DNA from: Caryophanales bacterium UBA7581
GTDB lineage: Bacteria; Bacillota_I; Bacilli_A; RFN20; CAG-826
Length of the DNA stretch: 13,960 nt
Reading direction: 5' to 3'
Assembly: GCA_002477825.1 (NCBI GenBank)
Contig: DLKT01000032.1
Location: forward strand, 19,022 to 32,981
The first letter of the stretch is position 1; the number at the start of each line of letters is the position of its first letter. This document shows positions 13,870 to 13,960 of this stretch, piece by piece. The notes under the pieces were generated by a model. The model did not search any database. It saw only the letters and a list, made by a program, of their open reading frames with translations, and was not told the origin of the DNA. The position numbers were made by a program, and so were the translations under genes.

Positions 13870-13960
13870 CTACTTGTCTTTCTTTTTCTTTTTAGATAGT
13901 AACAATCCTACTACTTTAAGTATAGCTACTGCTAATCCTAAAATAGCGGTAATGAATTCT
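13870..13960 (-). CDS. Short hydrophobic Lys-tailed peptide, candidate type I toxin (partial, start outside window)
   Basis: The last 29 codons and a TAG stop are visible. The peptide begins ...EFITAILGLAVAIL, continues as a single membrane helix (~20 residues) and ends in SKKKKKDK. The codon before the first Glu is cut by the window edge. A short hydrophobic helix with a strongly basic tail is typical of Gram-positive type I toxins (TxpA, BsrG and the clostridial CD-type peptides). Its mRNA would run into the shared terminator and pair with the convergent small RNA. It could instead be the tail of a longer membrane protein, since the 5' end is not seen. Confidence 0.6.
   Translation of the reverse strand, partial: EFITAILGLAVAILKVVGLLLSKKKKKDK

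Overview
The window comes from a low-GC Bacillota (Firmicutes), most likely an Erysipelotrichales/Erysipelotrichia-type Bacilli relative. This rests on AT-rich codon use, AGGAGG-type ribosome binding sites, sigma-A promoters with TGnTATAAT, and the gene neighbourhoods comFA-comFC-(csp)-secA-prfB-yitT-uvrB and prfA-prmC-tsaC-rpiB. TGA is read as stop, because prfB keeps its in-frame TGA frameshift site; this argues against a UGA=Trp mollicute. The lineage assignment is inferred from gene content and order only.

Twelve of the fourteen full or partial protein genes that I recognise as members of known families or operon neighbours form one co-directional minus-strand block, read from about 12,090 down to 1. 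In order of transcription: a promoter at 12,088-12,116 drives prfA (RF1) and the overlapping prmC, which methylates release factors. Next come a small exported protein that may be a worn SpoIIR, tsaC and rpiB (own promoter and terminator), a SpoIIQ-like degenerate LytM membrane protein, comFA and comFC (DNA uptake), a cold-shock protein with its own terminator, and finally secA-prfB-yitT-uvrB, tightly packed with overlaps or 2-base gaps. The block therefore mixes translation termination, tRNA t6A modification, competence, protein export and DNA repair. prfB must be read as one 370-residue protein through a +1 programmed frameshift at 3,120-3,126. uvrB runs off the left edge.

The right end (12,120-13,960) is different. 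A plus-strand AAA ATPase with a DUF4143-type C-terminus is preceded by three 32-bp-period direct repeats that abut its promoter. About 40 bases after the ATPase stop there is a strong promoter for a roughly 70-nt RNA. That RNA ends in a bidirectional terminator shared with a convergent minus-strand mini-gene for a short hydrophobic Lys-tailed peptide, cut by the window edge. This second unit has the architecture of a type I toxin-antitoxin locus. It and the repeat array are the least conventional parts of the window.

The main gene-start corrections are prfB (starts at 3,198 with a frameshift), prfA (12,061), comFA (7,763) and rpiB (9,048).
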